Below are positions 56,855 to 64,000 of a stretch of 64,000 nt of DNA, piece after piece. Source of the DNA: Ningiella ruwaisensis (GTDB lineage Bacteria > Pseudomonadota > Gammaproteobacteria > Enterobacterales > Alteromonadaceae); contig NZ_RAHT01000009.1 in assembly GCF_004798935.1 (NCBI RefSeq), forward strand, positions 1 to 64,000, in the 5' to 3' direction. The notes beneath the pieces were generated by a model that was given only the letters and a program-made list of their open reading frames with translations, searched no databases and had not been told where the DNA came from. The position numbers and the translations under genes are program-made. How positions within the stretch are numbered: the first letter of the stretch is position 1; every line of letters begins with the position of its first letter.

Positions 56855-58924
56855 CTAAAAAACACTTAAATCATAGACGATTGCAAAAAGGCTTAACGCC
56901 AATCCTGCTATACCGACCAAACACAAACCTAATTGTGAGCGTCTTGGGCGTCGCTTTCCTGCCATGCGATGTTGAGCAATATCATAAATTTCATATAAAC
57001 CAAACAGACCCGTAAGGATAGCAAGCCAAGGTGCCAACCAGGCATATGGATGCAATCCTGCTATTACCGCAATTTCCGAGACTTCACTGGCGGCATATAA
57101 ACCAAAGGCAACTAAAGCGATAAAGCCAAGACCACTAACAGTCGTTAAAAAGCCGATTAATCGAAGTCTTTTTAAATATACAGGCTCAGCTATTGATTCA
57201 CTTGCAAAGCGTCGTAATACAAAGTTAGCCGGCAGTAAAACTAAGCTAAGCAACAAAACAAGGGTTGGTAGGCCAAACCATAGCCCAGGTATTAAGAACG
57301 ATTTAGGCGCATCACTGGCTAAAGAAGCAAACAGTATAGGGGCAGGCGTTGGTACAAATTCCAGATAATCTGGTACCCCCACTCCTTTTTCCAGACAGCT
57401 TGCATCTACATTATTTGGATTTGGATTATCGAAAAATGCATTTAGTACAGGTCCGGCGCATTCTGACATCGAACGGGTAGGGCCATGACCGGCGTATGGG
57501 ACTTCTATATAACGGCCATTGCTAAAGCCTGGTGCAATATATCGAGCAAGTACGGCAGGTGTCACTGGATCCCAGCTACCGTTTACAATTAAGGTAGGTA
57601 TGTCGGTTTCAACAAAGCGATAGTCTGATCTATCTCTGGGAGCCAAGCCTGATTCTTCACACATATTAGCGGCATATTTTGCGCCAGTCTCAGTTCGGAT
57701 CATATTTGCAAAACGCGGATTTTCAGCCAGATCTTCTTTGATTACATTTGCGCTTGCGTGGGTGTATCCGTCGTTACATCGAATAGCCTGACTCATGCCC
57801 TGACTTACGGATATTCCGTCAGTTTCTCCCATAGACTCAGCGAAAACCTTATAAAAATTCTGGTTGTCAGTTTCAAAATATTTTACAAGTGATTGCAAAA
57901 CAGCAGGCATGGCCGGGTGTGAATCCTGCTCATACGCCATCATAAATACTGCATACGGCAGTACGCTTGCATCTACAAGCATTTCTTTTTGAGGGAAAAG
58001 TTCTGTATCTTCCAGCGTTACTCGCACCGGCTTGCCTCGCATTTTATCCAATACTGCATCAAAGCGCTGTTCCAGTCCCTCGCATACGTCTGTATCAGCA
58101 CAGGTCGCAAACATATTCTCTAATACCAGGTTCACCCAACGACCAATACGCATCAAATCTGTTAAATCATTAGGCACGATGGCATCAATTACCAACGCCT
58201 GAATGCCTTCAGGGTCTTGTAAAACAAGCATTTGACCCAGGTGCGAGCCATAAGAAATTCCCCAAACATTCCATTTTTCAAAACCTAATGCCTGGCGTAA
58301 TGCTTGTACGTCTCTGGCGTTTTCCACCGTGTTATATGCGGATAAATCGACGCCGGCATCACGCGCTGCCTCAAAGCAATTGCGAGTGACATCTGCAGCA
58401 TTGCGCTGGGCTTCTTCAAGATCTTTTGCATGCACAAGATCTCGCTGGTAAGCACCATAAAAAGGACAAAAGTTTCCGCTTGCGCCGATGCCGCGGTGTT
58501 CTAGAATGTAGAGGTCTCTTTGTTTAAGCAGATCATGATCTTTTAATCGTTTTACATACGTATTTACGCCAACACCTGGCCCTCCGGTTAAATAAATAAC
58601 TGGGTCGCTTCGATACTCTTCCTCTTCCCCGGTTGCGGCAATTTTTACAAAATGCAGGCGAATCATTCGTGTGTCAGGGTCTTCCCGGTTTTCAGGAACC
58701 GTAATAAATCCGCAGCTTATTTCGCCTGGTTCATAGTCAATACTGTTTTTAAATGGGCAAACAAAATCAACAGGCTCAGGTATTGGCCAGGTGAGTTCTA
58801 TTTGTTTTTCATCGATGCTTGATAAATCCGGCGCCGTTTGTGTCGATGTTGAAGAAGCGTTTTGCGAGTAAGCAAACTGGCATATTAAAATTATGCTAAG
58901 AGCGAATAGTAGTCTGACAATCAT
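56855..58924 (-). CDS. Membrane-anchored alpha/beta hydrolase (tripeptidyl aminopeptidase-like)
   Basis: The 689-residue protein has a signal peptide (about 1-20), an alpha/beta hydrolase domain and about four C-terminal membrane helices (residues about 552-680). The catalytic set is visible: HGS-like YLTGGPGVGVN oxyanion region, nucleophile Ser in VWGISYGSHLGQM, Asp in VNGSWDPVTP and His in PYAGHGPTRSM. The fold and the late VNGSWDPVTP match secreted TAP-type peptidases, which remove short peptides from protein N-termini. The membrane tail is unusual for that family. Eight or more cysteines suggest disulphides. The substrate is unknown. Confidence 0.85.
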   Translation of the reverse strand: MIVRLLFALSIILICQFAYSQNASSTSTQTAPDLSSIDEKQIELTWPIPEPVDFVCPFKNSIDYEPGEISCGFITVPENREDPDTRMIRLHFVKIAATGEEEEYRSDPVIYLTGGPGVGVNTYVKRLKDHDLLKQRDLYILEHRGIGASGNFCPFYGAYQRDLVHAKDLEEAQRNAADVTRNCFEAARDAGVDLSAYNTVENARDVQALRQALGFEKWNVWGISYGSHLGQMLVLQDPEGIQALVIDAIVPNDLTDLMRIGRWVNLVLENMFATCADTDVCEGLEQRFDAVLDKMRGKPVRVTLEDTELFPQKEMLVDASVLPYAVFMMAYEQDSHPAMPAVLQSLVKYFETDNQNFYKVFAESMGETDGISVSQGMSQAIRCNDGYTHASANVIKEDLAENPRFANMIRTETGAKYAANMCEESGLAPRDRSDYRFVETDIPTLIVNGSWDPVTPAVLARYIAPGFSNGRYIEVPYAGHGPTRSMSECAGPVLNAFFDNPNPNNVDASCLEKGVGVPDYLEFVPTPAPILFASLASDAPKSFLIPGLWFGLPTLVLLLSLVLLPANFVLRRFASESIAEPVYLKRLRLIGFLTTVSGLGFIALVAFGLYAASEVSEIAVIAGLHPYAWLAPWLAILTGLFGLYEIYDIAQHRMAGKRRPRRSQLGLCLVGIAGLALSLFAIVYDLSVF

Positions 58925-59254
58925 TTTTTAATCTCCATATATCACAGCCTGGCAGGCCTGGCTCGTGAGATACTTGATATGCCTGCCCCGTTATCGACTC
59001 ACATTATGAGACAGGCGGGCTTTCGTATTTTTCTTGTATTCAAGTGAACGTTACCCGAATTTTTCGTCGCTCTCTAGACATTAATGCATGAATTGTCATT
59101 TAATTAGATAAAACACTTCGTTTTTGCTTCAGAATCTGTATAATTCGCGGCCTGCCCAGTTACACCCACCGTTGGGACGGTGGAAGATCAACAGGCTCGA
59201 AGGGGTCAAAAGGTTGATATAATTGAAATTTATTTTATTTTCGGGTGAATATTA
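58925..59254 (+). promoter_or_regulatory. rplM upstream region with promoter and leader hairpin
   Basis: This 330-base gap holds the rplM-rpsI promoter: TATAAT at 59139-59144 with a weak -35 (TTCGTT, 59117-59122) and a GC-rich discriminator (TCGCGGCC), as expected for stringently controlled promoters. The leader then carries a perfect stem CCACCGT (59166-59172)/ACGGTGG (59177-59183) with loop TGGG. L13 autoregulates its operon in gammaproteobacteria, so this hairpin is a candidate L13-binding site (inference). The left part serves the divergent hydrolase gene; no clear promoter was picked there. Confidence 0.6.
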
Positions 59255-59683
59255 ATGAAAACTTTTGTTGCAAAGCCAGAAAGCGTTCAACGCGACTGGT
59301 TCGTGGTAGACGCCACTGACAAAACGTTAGGACGCCTAGCGTCTGAAATCGCGCGTCGTTTGCGCGGTAAGCATAAGCCAGAGTACACACCACATGTCGA
59401 TACTGGCGATTACATTGTAGTTGTGAATGCTGAGAAAATTACCGTAACGGGCAATAAAGCTCTGGGTAAAATGTACTACTCACATTCTGGTTACCCAGGT
59501 GGCTTGAAAGAAGCGACATTTGAAAAAATGATCGAGAAGAAGCCTGAAATGGTGTTAGAGAAGGCAGTTAAAGGTATGTTACCTAAGGGCCCTCTTGGTC
59601 GTGCAATGTTCCGTAAGATGAAAGTCTTTGCCGGTCCAGAGCATACGCATCAGGCACAGCAACCTCAAGCATTGGATATTTAA
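59255..59683 (+). CDS. rplM: 50S ribosomal protein L13
   Basis: The 142-residue length and sequence match L13: [60 protein letters not shown] and [20 protein letters not shown]. It binds 23S rRNA early in 50S assembly. It is followed by rpsI after 12 bases in the conserved two-gene operon. Confidence 0.99.
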   Translation: MKTFVAKPESVQRDWFVVDATDKTLGRLASEIARRLRGKHKPEYTPHVDTGDYIVVVNAEKITVTGNKALGKMYYSHSGYPGGLKEATFEKMIEKKPEMVLEKAVKGMLPKGPLGRAMFRKMKVFAGPEHTHQAQQPQALDI

Positions 59684-59695
59684 GGAGCGAGCAAC

Positions 59696-60088
59696 ATGGC
59701 AGATACTCAATATTACGGCACAGGCCGTCGCAAAAGCTCTACCGCTCGTGTTTTCCTTCGTCCAGGTAGCGGTAACATTGTAGTTAACAAACGTCCATTA
59801 GACGTATTCTTTGGTCGCGAAACAGCGCAAATGATTGTTAAGCAACCTTTGGAATTAGTTGAAATGAGCGACAAGTTTGACTTATATATCACTGTTTCTG
59901 GTGGTGGTATCTCTGGTCAGGCAGGCGCGATTCGTCACGGTATTACTCGTGCACTAATGGAATATGACGAGGGTTTACGCCCAGCACTTCGTAAAGCCGG
60001 TTTTGTTACGCGCGATGCACGTAAAGTCGAGCGTAAGAAAGTGGGTCTACACAAAGCGCGTAAGCGTCCACAGTTCTCAAAGCGTTAA
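59696..60088 (+). CDS. rpsI: 30S ribosomal protein S9
   Basis: The 130-residue protein matches S9: [40 protein letters not shown] and the basic C-terminal tail [14 protein letters not shown] that reaches the P-site tRNA. AAGGAGCGAGCAAC precedes the ATG. A strong terminator follows. Confidence 0.99.
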   Translation: MADTQYYGTGRRKSSTARVFLRPGSGNIVVNKRPLDVFFGRETAQMIVKQPLELVEMSDKFDLYITVSGGGISGQAGAIRHGITRALMEYDEGLRPALRKAGFVTRDARKVERKKVGLHKARKRPQFSKR

Positions 60089-60105
60089 TTACGTTTCGAA
60101 TTTTC

Positions 60106-60132
60106 AAAACCCCGCCTTTGCGGGGTTTTTTG
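60106..60132 (+). terminator. Rho-independent terminator after rpsI
   Basis: AAAACCCCGC-CTTT-GCGGGGTTTT forms a 10-bp stem followed by TTTTG, ending the rplM-rpsI operon. Confidence 0.92.
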
Positions 60133-60210
60133 TTTTCAGCAGCCAAGTTTAGTATAGCAATGCTTTTTGCTTATTCCCGCTTGTTGGATCGTTCTCTGTT
60201 ATCTCTAAAA

Positions 60211-60255
60211 GTGTTATCCAAAAAAGTGTTATCCAAAAAAGTGTTATCCAAAAAA
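60211..60255 (+). repeat. 15-bp perfect tandem repeat, three copies
   Basis: GTGTTATCCAAAAAA occurs three times (60211-60225, 60226-60240, 60241-60255), with a partial copy before and a diverged one after. The TAA stop codon of the - strand gene at 60244 lies in the third copy, so two copies are just beyond that gene's 3' end. Confidence 0.92.
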
Positions 60256-60594
60256 GTAATAAGCGACAGAAAAAATGATAAGCTGGATAAAAGTAAGTAC
60301 CCAAAAGTAAATTCCCCAAACCAGAATTTTTATGCCTGTATTTTCCAAATTTGGTTTACGACGAACAAAAAAGTAGGCGCCAAGACTCGAAGCAATGCTG
60401 ATGCCTATCAAATACCAGTGCCAATTCCACTTAAGATTACCGAATGCAAAAGCTGAAGGACTAAACAATATAAGGGCTAGGCCCGCGGTAAAAATTAATG
60501 CACTATTTTTTAACATGTATTTGATTCGACGTTTTATTTTTAATGAACAACGATAAACAAGCTCTGATAGAAAAGAGAATCGATTATGCTTCAT
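60244..60594 (-). CDS. Small membrane protein coupled to the DUF2784-like gene
   Basis: The 116-residue protein has a basic N-terminus (about 26 residues) and three hydrophobic segments: about 30-49, 58-74 and 87-113 (LVWGIYFWVLTFIQLIIFSV). An internal ATG at 60516 would start just before the first helix, but the ATG at 60594 overlaps the upstream stop codon as ATGA, favouring it by coupling. No family was recognised. Its stop codon lies inside a 15-bp tandem repeat. Confidence 0.6.
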   Translation of the reverse strand: MKHNRFSFLSELVYRCSLKIKRRIKYMLKNSALIFTAGLALILFSPSAFAFGNLKWNWHWYLIGISIASSLGAYFFVRRKPNLENTGIKILVWGIYFWVLTFIQLIIFSVAYYFFG

Positions 60595-61022
60595 TGCTTT
60601 GACTTAAACAAATCCCGATTAATATAAATGGAAAGTGCGGTACTTAAGGTCATACCAAGAACCGTAAGGGTATCGACAATGCGAATTGAAACTCCCATTT
60701 GCATTTGATTATTGAGCAGATAAGCTATGAAAGAATGTGGTAAGTCCCGCTCTCCCATAGCCAGCTTGACTTGCCAATGCCAGTCGGTCAAAAAACAATA
60801 GCCTAAACCAAAATGCAGACCCAAAACGAGCCAGGAAAACAAGGTGAAAGATAAAACAATTAGATGAGCTCGTCGCGTCTTTTGCCATATCCAACCAAGC
60901 AGGTTAAATAAAATAACGATGACGTGCAGCCACCACAGCAATATATCAATGAAAGCTTCAATCAATATCTTTATCTCATTCTTGCTTATTAGTTGAGGCA
61001 CACGTAATCGGCATTCCAACAA
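60591..61022 (-). CDS. DUF2784-like membrane protein
   Basis: The 143-residue protein has about four hydrophobic helices and the conserved segments VIVILFNLLGWIWQKTRRAH, LGYCFLTDWHWQVKLAMGER and LPHSFIAYLL. The GYCFLTDWHW core is shared by an uncharacterised membrane family found in Bacteroidota and gammaproteobacteria, tentatively DUF2784. It is the first gene of a two-gene - strand unit placed between rpsI and petA. Function unknown. The start is uncertain; an internal start nearer the first helix (about residue 20) is possible. Confidence 0.7.
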   Translation of the reverse strand: MLECRLRVPQLISKNEIKILIEAFIDILLWWLHVIVILFNLLGWIWQKTRRAHLIVLSFTLFSWLVLGLHFGLGYCFLTDWHWQVKLAMGERDLPHSFIAYLLNNQMQMGVSIRIVDTLTVLGMTLSTALSIYINRDLFKSKQ

Positions 61023-61347
61023 TCTTCGACATAAATCTTCGACCCAGGTCGATAGGCTTATTTACCATGAAAGGCCAAGTTTTGCTTAAAAAAGACCAAT
61101 GTCTGATGTGCAAATTGGCAAGGGTGTGCAAAATTGTTGACTCAAAACTAGCATGACATGGCTTTTTTAGCACTAATTCCTTGTGTTTACTAAGTGTTTT
61201 CTTTTACCATACGCGGTGAAAAATTTTAGCTAAAAATCCAATTTTTTAATTTCTTAAGTGAAGAGCACTATGTCAAGTGCGCTTAAGACTGTAAACTGGA
61301 TGACTTTGTAGCAGGCAATAGCCTGACTAACCCTCGGAGAACAGTTG
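61023..61347 (+). other. Intergenic region upstream of petA
   Basis: This 325-base AT-rich stretch contains no supported gene. It must hold the petABC promoter and the divergent promoter of the two small membrane genes, but no hexamer pair is convincing enough to call. A short CCGACC/GGTCGA-type hairpin lies near 61041-61053. GGAG at 61336-61339 is the petA ribosome-binding site. Confidence 0.5.
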
Positions 61348-61980
61348 ATGAGTGAAGTATCAGTTGATGCCAAAGAATCATCGCAAAACCCGTCTAATCC
61401 GTCGAGTGAAGGCCGACGGAAATTCCTAACGGTGGCAACCTCGGTGGTTGGTGCAGTTGGTGTGGCAGGTGCAGCGGTCCCTTTTATTGCATCATGGCAA
61501 CCAAGTGCGCGAGCTAAAGCCGCTGGCGCTGATGTGGAAGTGGATATTAGTGGTTTGCAAGAAGGACAGCTTATTCGCGTAATGTGGCGAAGTAAGCCAG
61601 TATGGGTCGTAAAACGCACCCCTGAAATATTGGCAGAACTGAGTAAGGTTGAAGATAAACTTAAAGACCCGAACTCACAAGCGGAGCAGCAACCAGCTTA
61701 TGCTTCAAATCAATATCGTTCTATTAAAGAAGATATACTTGTCTTGGTAGGTATATGCACCCATTTAGGTTGTTCTCCACAGTTTTTGGCTGAAGGGGCG
61801 TTTACCGAGTATGAAGAGGGTGTAGAAAACGGGTTTTTCTGTCCTTGTCATGGTTCCAAGTTTGATATGGCTGGTCGCGTTTTCAAAAATGTACCAGCTG
61901 GTTTGAATTTGGTTGTTCCTCCTTACAACTTCATTGACGACAATACCATATTAATTGGTTCAGACGCGGAGGTTGCATAA
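61348..61980 (+). CDS. petA: Ubiquinol-cytochrome c reductase iron-sulphur subunit
   Basis: The product is 210 residues from the ATG at 61348 (a TTG three bases earlier is less likely). It has a twin-arginine signal-anchor (EGRRKFLTVATSVVGAVGVA) and the Rieske 2Fe-2S ligands in GICTHLGCSP and FCPCHGSKFD, including the two disulphide cysteines. It passes electrons from ubiquinol to cytochrome c1 in complex III at the inner membrane. Its stop codon overlaps the petB ATG by one base. Confidence 0.97.
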   Translation: MSEVSVDAKESSQNPSNPSSEGRRKFLTVATSVVGAVGVAGAAVPFIASWQPSARAKAAGADVEVDISGLQEGQLIRVMWRSKPVWVVKRTPEILAELSKVEDKLKDPNSQAEQQPAYASNQYRSIKEDILVLVGICTHLGCSPQFLAEGAFTEYEEGVENGFFCPCHGSKFDMAGRVFKNVPAGLNLVVPPYNFIDDNTILIGSDAEVA

Positions 61981-63245
61981 TGTCTGGTTTTTTATCTTGG
62001 ATTGAACAACGCATCCCGATGATGCGTGTGGCGAATATGCACGCCATCCAGTATCCAGCGCCACGTAATATGAATATGTGGTATGCCTTTGGCTTTTTGG
62101 CCACCATTGTTTTAGTGAATCAGATTGTCACAGGGATCTGGTTAACGATGAACTTTGAGCCTTCGGCTGAGCGCGCGTTTGCCTCTGTTGAATACATAAT
62201 GCGAGAAGTGGATTACGGCTGGTTGATTCGCTACATGCACAGTACCGGCGCATCTGCGTTTTTCGTTGTTGTGTACCTGCACATGTTCCGAGGCATGATG
62301 TATGGTTCATATCAAAAACCACGCGAATTGCTCTGGGTTTTCGGTATGCTTATTTACTTGGCGCTTATGGCAGAAGCTTTCATGGGATATGTACTTCCCT
62401 GGGGCCAAATGAGCTATTGGGGCGCACAAGTAATCGTATCGCTATTTAGCGCCATTCCTGTTATCGGGCCCGATTTAGTTGAATGGATCCAGGGTGACTA
62501 TGTTATCTCTGGTGCAACACTCAATCGCTTCTTTGCCTTACACGTGATCGCGCTGCCACTGGTGATTGTTATTTTGGTATTTTTGCACATTGTTGCTCTG
62601 CACGAAGTTGGCTCAAACAACCCTGATGGTGTTGCTATCAAGCACAAGAAAGGCAGTTTACCTGAAAGTGAAAAAACCAAGTGGCAAATCCATGAATACT
62701 ACACCAGCAAATACGATATTGCTGATGACGTTGTGCCGTTTTTCCCACATATTGTCTTAAAAGACTTGGTAGCTTTTGCCGTTTTCTTATTTGCGTTTTG
62801 CTACATACTTTTCTTTGCGCCTGAAATGGACGGTAAGTTCCTGGAACACCCAAACTTTGAAATTGCGAATCCACTTAAGACGCCTGAACATATTTTCCCT
62901 GTGTGGTATTTCACGCCTTTCTATGCAATTTTAAAAGCCGTGCCTGATAAACTTGGTGGTGTACTGACTATGTTTGCGGCCATTGGCTTTCTGTTTGCTT
63001 TACCATGGTTTGATCGTAGTAACGTTCGTTCATGGCGCTACAGAAGCGGACTGCATAAAGTCAATCTTTTAGTCTTTGCGGCAGTTTTCGTATTCCTTGG
63101 CTATCTGGGCGGAACACCACAAGAAAACTGGAAAATCACAGCGTCACAAATTTGTACGGTTATGTACTTCGGCTTCTTCATTCTTCTGTTTATTTACTCC
63201 AAGAATGAAAAAACGAAACCGGTACCAGAGAGGATCCCCAGATGA
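61980..63245 (+). CDS. petB: Ubiquinol-cytochrome c reductase cytochrome b subunit
   Basis: The 421-residue protein has eight helices typical of cytochrome b. The haem-ligand His pairs lie in RYMHSTGASAFFVVVYLHMF and FALHVIALPLVIVILVFLHI. The Qo-site PEWY-equivalent is FPVWYFTPFYAILKAVPDKL, where PVW replaces PEW, a change known in several gammaproteobacteria. It overlaps petA by one base and petC by four. Confidence 0.97.
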   Translation: MSGFLSWIEQRIPMMRVANMHAIQYPAPRNMNMWYAFGFLATIVLVNQIVTGIWLTMNFEPSAERAFASVEYIMREVDYGWLIRYMHSTGASAFFVVVYLHMFRGMMYGSYQKPRELLWVFGMLIYLALMAEAFMGYVLPWGQMSYWGAQVIVSLFSAIPVIGPDLVEWIQGDYVISGATLNRFFALHVIALPLVIVILVFLHIVALHEVGSNNPDGVAIKHKKGSLPESEKTKWQIHEYYTSKYDIADDVVPFFPHIVLKDLVAFAVFLFAFCYILFFAPEMDGKFLEHPNFEIANPLKTPEHIFPVWYFTPFYAILKAVPDKLGGVLTMFAAIGFLFALPWFDRSNVRSWRYRSGLHKVNLLVFAAVFVFLGYLGGTPQENWKITASQICTVMYFGFFILLFIYSKNEKTKPVPERIPR

Positions 63246-63973
63246 GAAAATGCCTAGCACTTTTATTATTGATTCCGGGGATGGCGCTTGCTGCTGGCTC
63301 TAATTACCCGCTTGATGATGTAGATATCGACTTGACCGATAAAGCCTCTTTGCAAAACGGTGCAAAGATATTTATGAACTACTGTTTAGGTTGTCACCAA
63401 ATGCAGTATCAGCGATATCAGCGTACTTTTAACGATTTAGGTATTCCCGAAGAATTAGGCGAAGAATATTTGCAGTTTACTGGTGAAAAAGTCTCTGACT
63501 ACATCACCACTCCAATGCCACAGGAAGGCGCAGCAACCTGGTTCGGCGCACCTCCGCCCGATTTGACCTTGGTTGCACGTGTGAGAGGCCCTGAGTGGTT
63601 GTACACATATTTGCGTACATTCTACAAAGAAGAAGGAAAAACATTTGGTGTTAACAATCTAGTTTTTCCAAATGTAGGTATGCCGCATGTACTTGAGCCG
63701 CTTCAAGGTACGCCAGTGAAAGTTTATCGTGAAAAAATGGTAGACGGCGAGATGCAAAAAACAGAAGTGTTTGATGTTGTAGCCACTGGAGGTGCATTAA
63801 CACCTGAAGAATATGACGAAACCATTCGTGATCTTGTTAATTTTCTCGAATATACAGGGGAACCAACTCGTCTGAAATCTGAAGCAATAGGCCGAAATGT
63901 GCTTATCTTTATCGCAATATTCTTTGTTTTGGCTTACCTGCTCAAGAAAGAATACTGGCGAGACGTCAAGTAA
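63242..63973 (+). CDS. petC: Ubiquinol-cytochrome c reductase cytochrome c1 subunit
   Basis: The 243-residue protein has a signal peptide (1-18, ending ALAAG), the haem c motif CLGCH (about residues 48-52), the distal Met region near NVGMPHVLEPLQG, and a C-terminal membrane anchor (about 217-236, NVLIFIAIFFVLAYLL). It hands electrons to soluble cytochrome c. It is the last gene of petABC. In many relatives sspA and sspB follow, consistent with the promoter-like element downstream. Confidence 0.97.
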   Translation: MRKCLALLLLIPGMALAAGSNYPLDDVDIDLTDKASLQNGAKIFMNYCLGCHQMQYQRYQRTFNDLGIPEELGEEYLQFTGEKVSDYITTPMPQEGAATWFGAPPPDLTLVARVRGPEWLYTYLRTFYKEEGKTFGVNNLVFPNVGMPHVLEPLQGTPVKVYREKMVDGEMQKTEVFDVVATGGALTPEEYDETIRDLVNFLEYTGEPTRLKSEAIGRNVLIFIAIFFVLAYLLKKEYWRDVK

Positions 63974-63978
63974 TACTC

Positions 63979-63984
63979 TATAAT
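63979..63984 (+). promoter_or_regulatory. -10 element of a downstream gene outside the window
   Basis: TATAAT lies six bases after the petC stop codon, followed by a GC-rich stretch (CGCGAG) and a T-run. The -35 would lie in the petC 3' end. It probably drives the next gene, by synteny sspA, which is not in the window. Confidence 0.45.
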
Positions 63985-64000
63985 CGCGAGTCTTTTTTTA

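Noticed and set aside
60118-60456. Open + strand frame encoding KVLSK repeats
   Set aside because: It starts in the rpsI terminator, its repeats are just the 15-bp DNA repeat, and it runs opposite to a more convincing hydrophobic gene at 60244-60594.
1-64000. CRISPR arrays, tRNA or rRNA genes, insertion sequences, prophage
   Set aside because: No regularly spaced repeat array, cloverleaf-like sequence, rRNA segment, transposase or phage structural gene was seen. The repeated attC sites vary in spacing and sequence and are not CRISPR repeats.

Overview
The window reads as a chromosomal segment of a marine gammaproteobacterium, most likely of the Alteromonadales. Core gene orders are typical of that group: lptD-surA-pdxA-rsmA-apaG-apaH, recO-pdxJ-acpS-rlmD-relA-mazG, rplM-rpsI-petABC and xerD-dsbC-recJ. 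A marine-type dedicated sortase system and a chromosomal integron array also fit. No rRNA, tRNA, CRISPR array, transposase or integrase was seen. The taxonomic call is inference from gene content and order.

Bases 1 to about 10.0 kb are the distal end of an integron cassette array: 18 attC sites (the first cut by the window edge) delimit 17 cassettes, nearly all with genes on the + strand. By usual integron layout the integrase and attI lie left of the window. The cassettes carry five two-gene toxin-antitoxin or TA-like modules (DUF4160/DUF2442, BrnTA, HigBA-like, ParD-like/YafQ-like in reverse orientation, Phd/RelE), a GNAT acetyltransferase, an exported HExxH putative peptidase, lipoproteins, small membrane proteins and unknowns. 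Each cassette starts and ends with complementary recombination boxes. This complementarity is perfect for the first 13 cassettes and decays over the last four, where one cassette gene is also broken, so the right end looks like the oldest part.

From 10.3 to 16.1 kb are small membrane and lipoprotein genes, a cold-shock/DUF1294 fusion, chaB, a ChrA-type chromate transporter, a VOC protein and an exported M17 aminopeptidase. From 16.2 to 28.4 kb come an AEC-family transporter, an SRPBCC protein, a FadD-like acyl-CoA ligase, a GSDH-type beta-propeller protein, acnB, a DUF192 protein, lysC and a chemoreceptor. From 28.5 to 35.0 kb, on the - strand, is the outer-membrane biogenesis/ribosome maturation cluster lptD-surA-pdxA-rsmA-apaG-apaH, followed by djlA, aceK, xerD and dsbC.

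Between dsbC and recJ, neighbours in E. coli, sits an interposed locus of about 8.8 kb. It holds a proteobacterial dedicated sortase system (sortase, VIT/VWA target protein with a C-terminal LPQTA signal, OmpA-family PdsO, response regulator PdsR, histidine kinase PdsS) and a membrane-anchored glutamate-synthase-like flavoprotein. The PdsS sensor region looks like a CBM9-type carbohydrate-binding fold, and the divergent pdsO/pdsR promoter region has paired 20-22 bp-spaced repeats that could be the PdsR operator. This is the most interesting functional system here.

From 48.6 kb to the end: recJ, recO, pdxJ, acpS, rlmD, relA, a one-domain mazG, a large membrane-anchored alpha/beta hydrolase, rplM-rpsI, two convergent small membrane protein genes, and petABC encoding the cytochrome bc1 complex.
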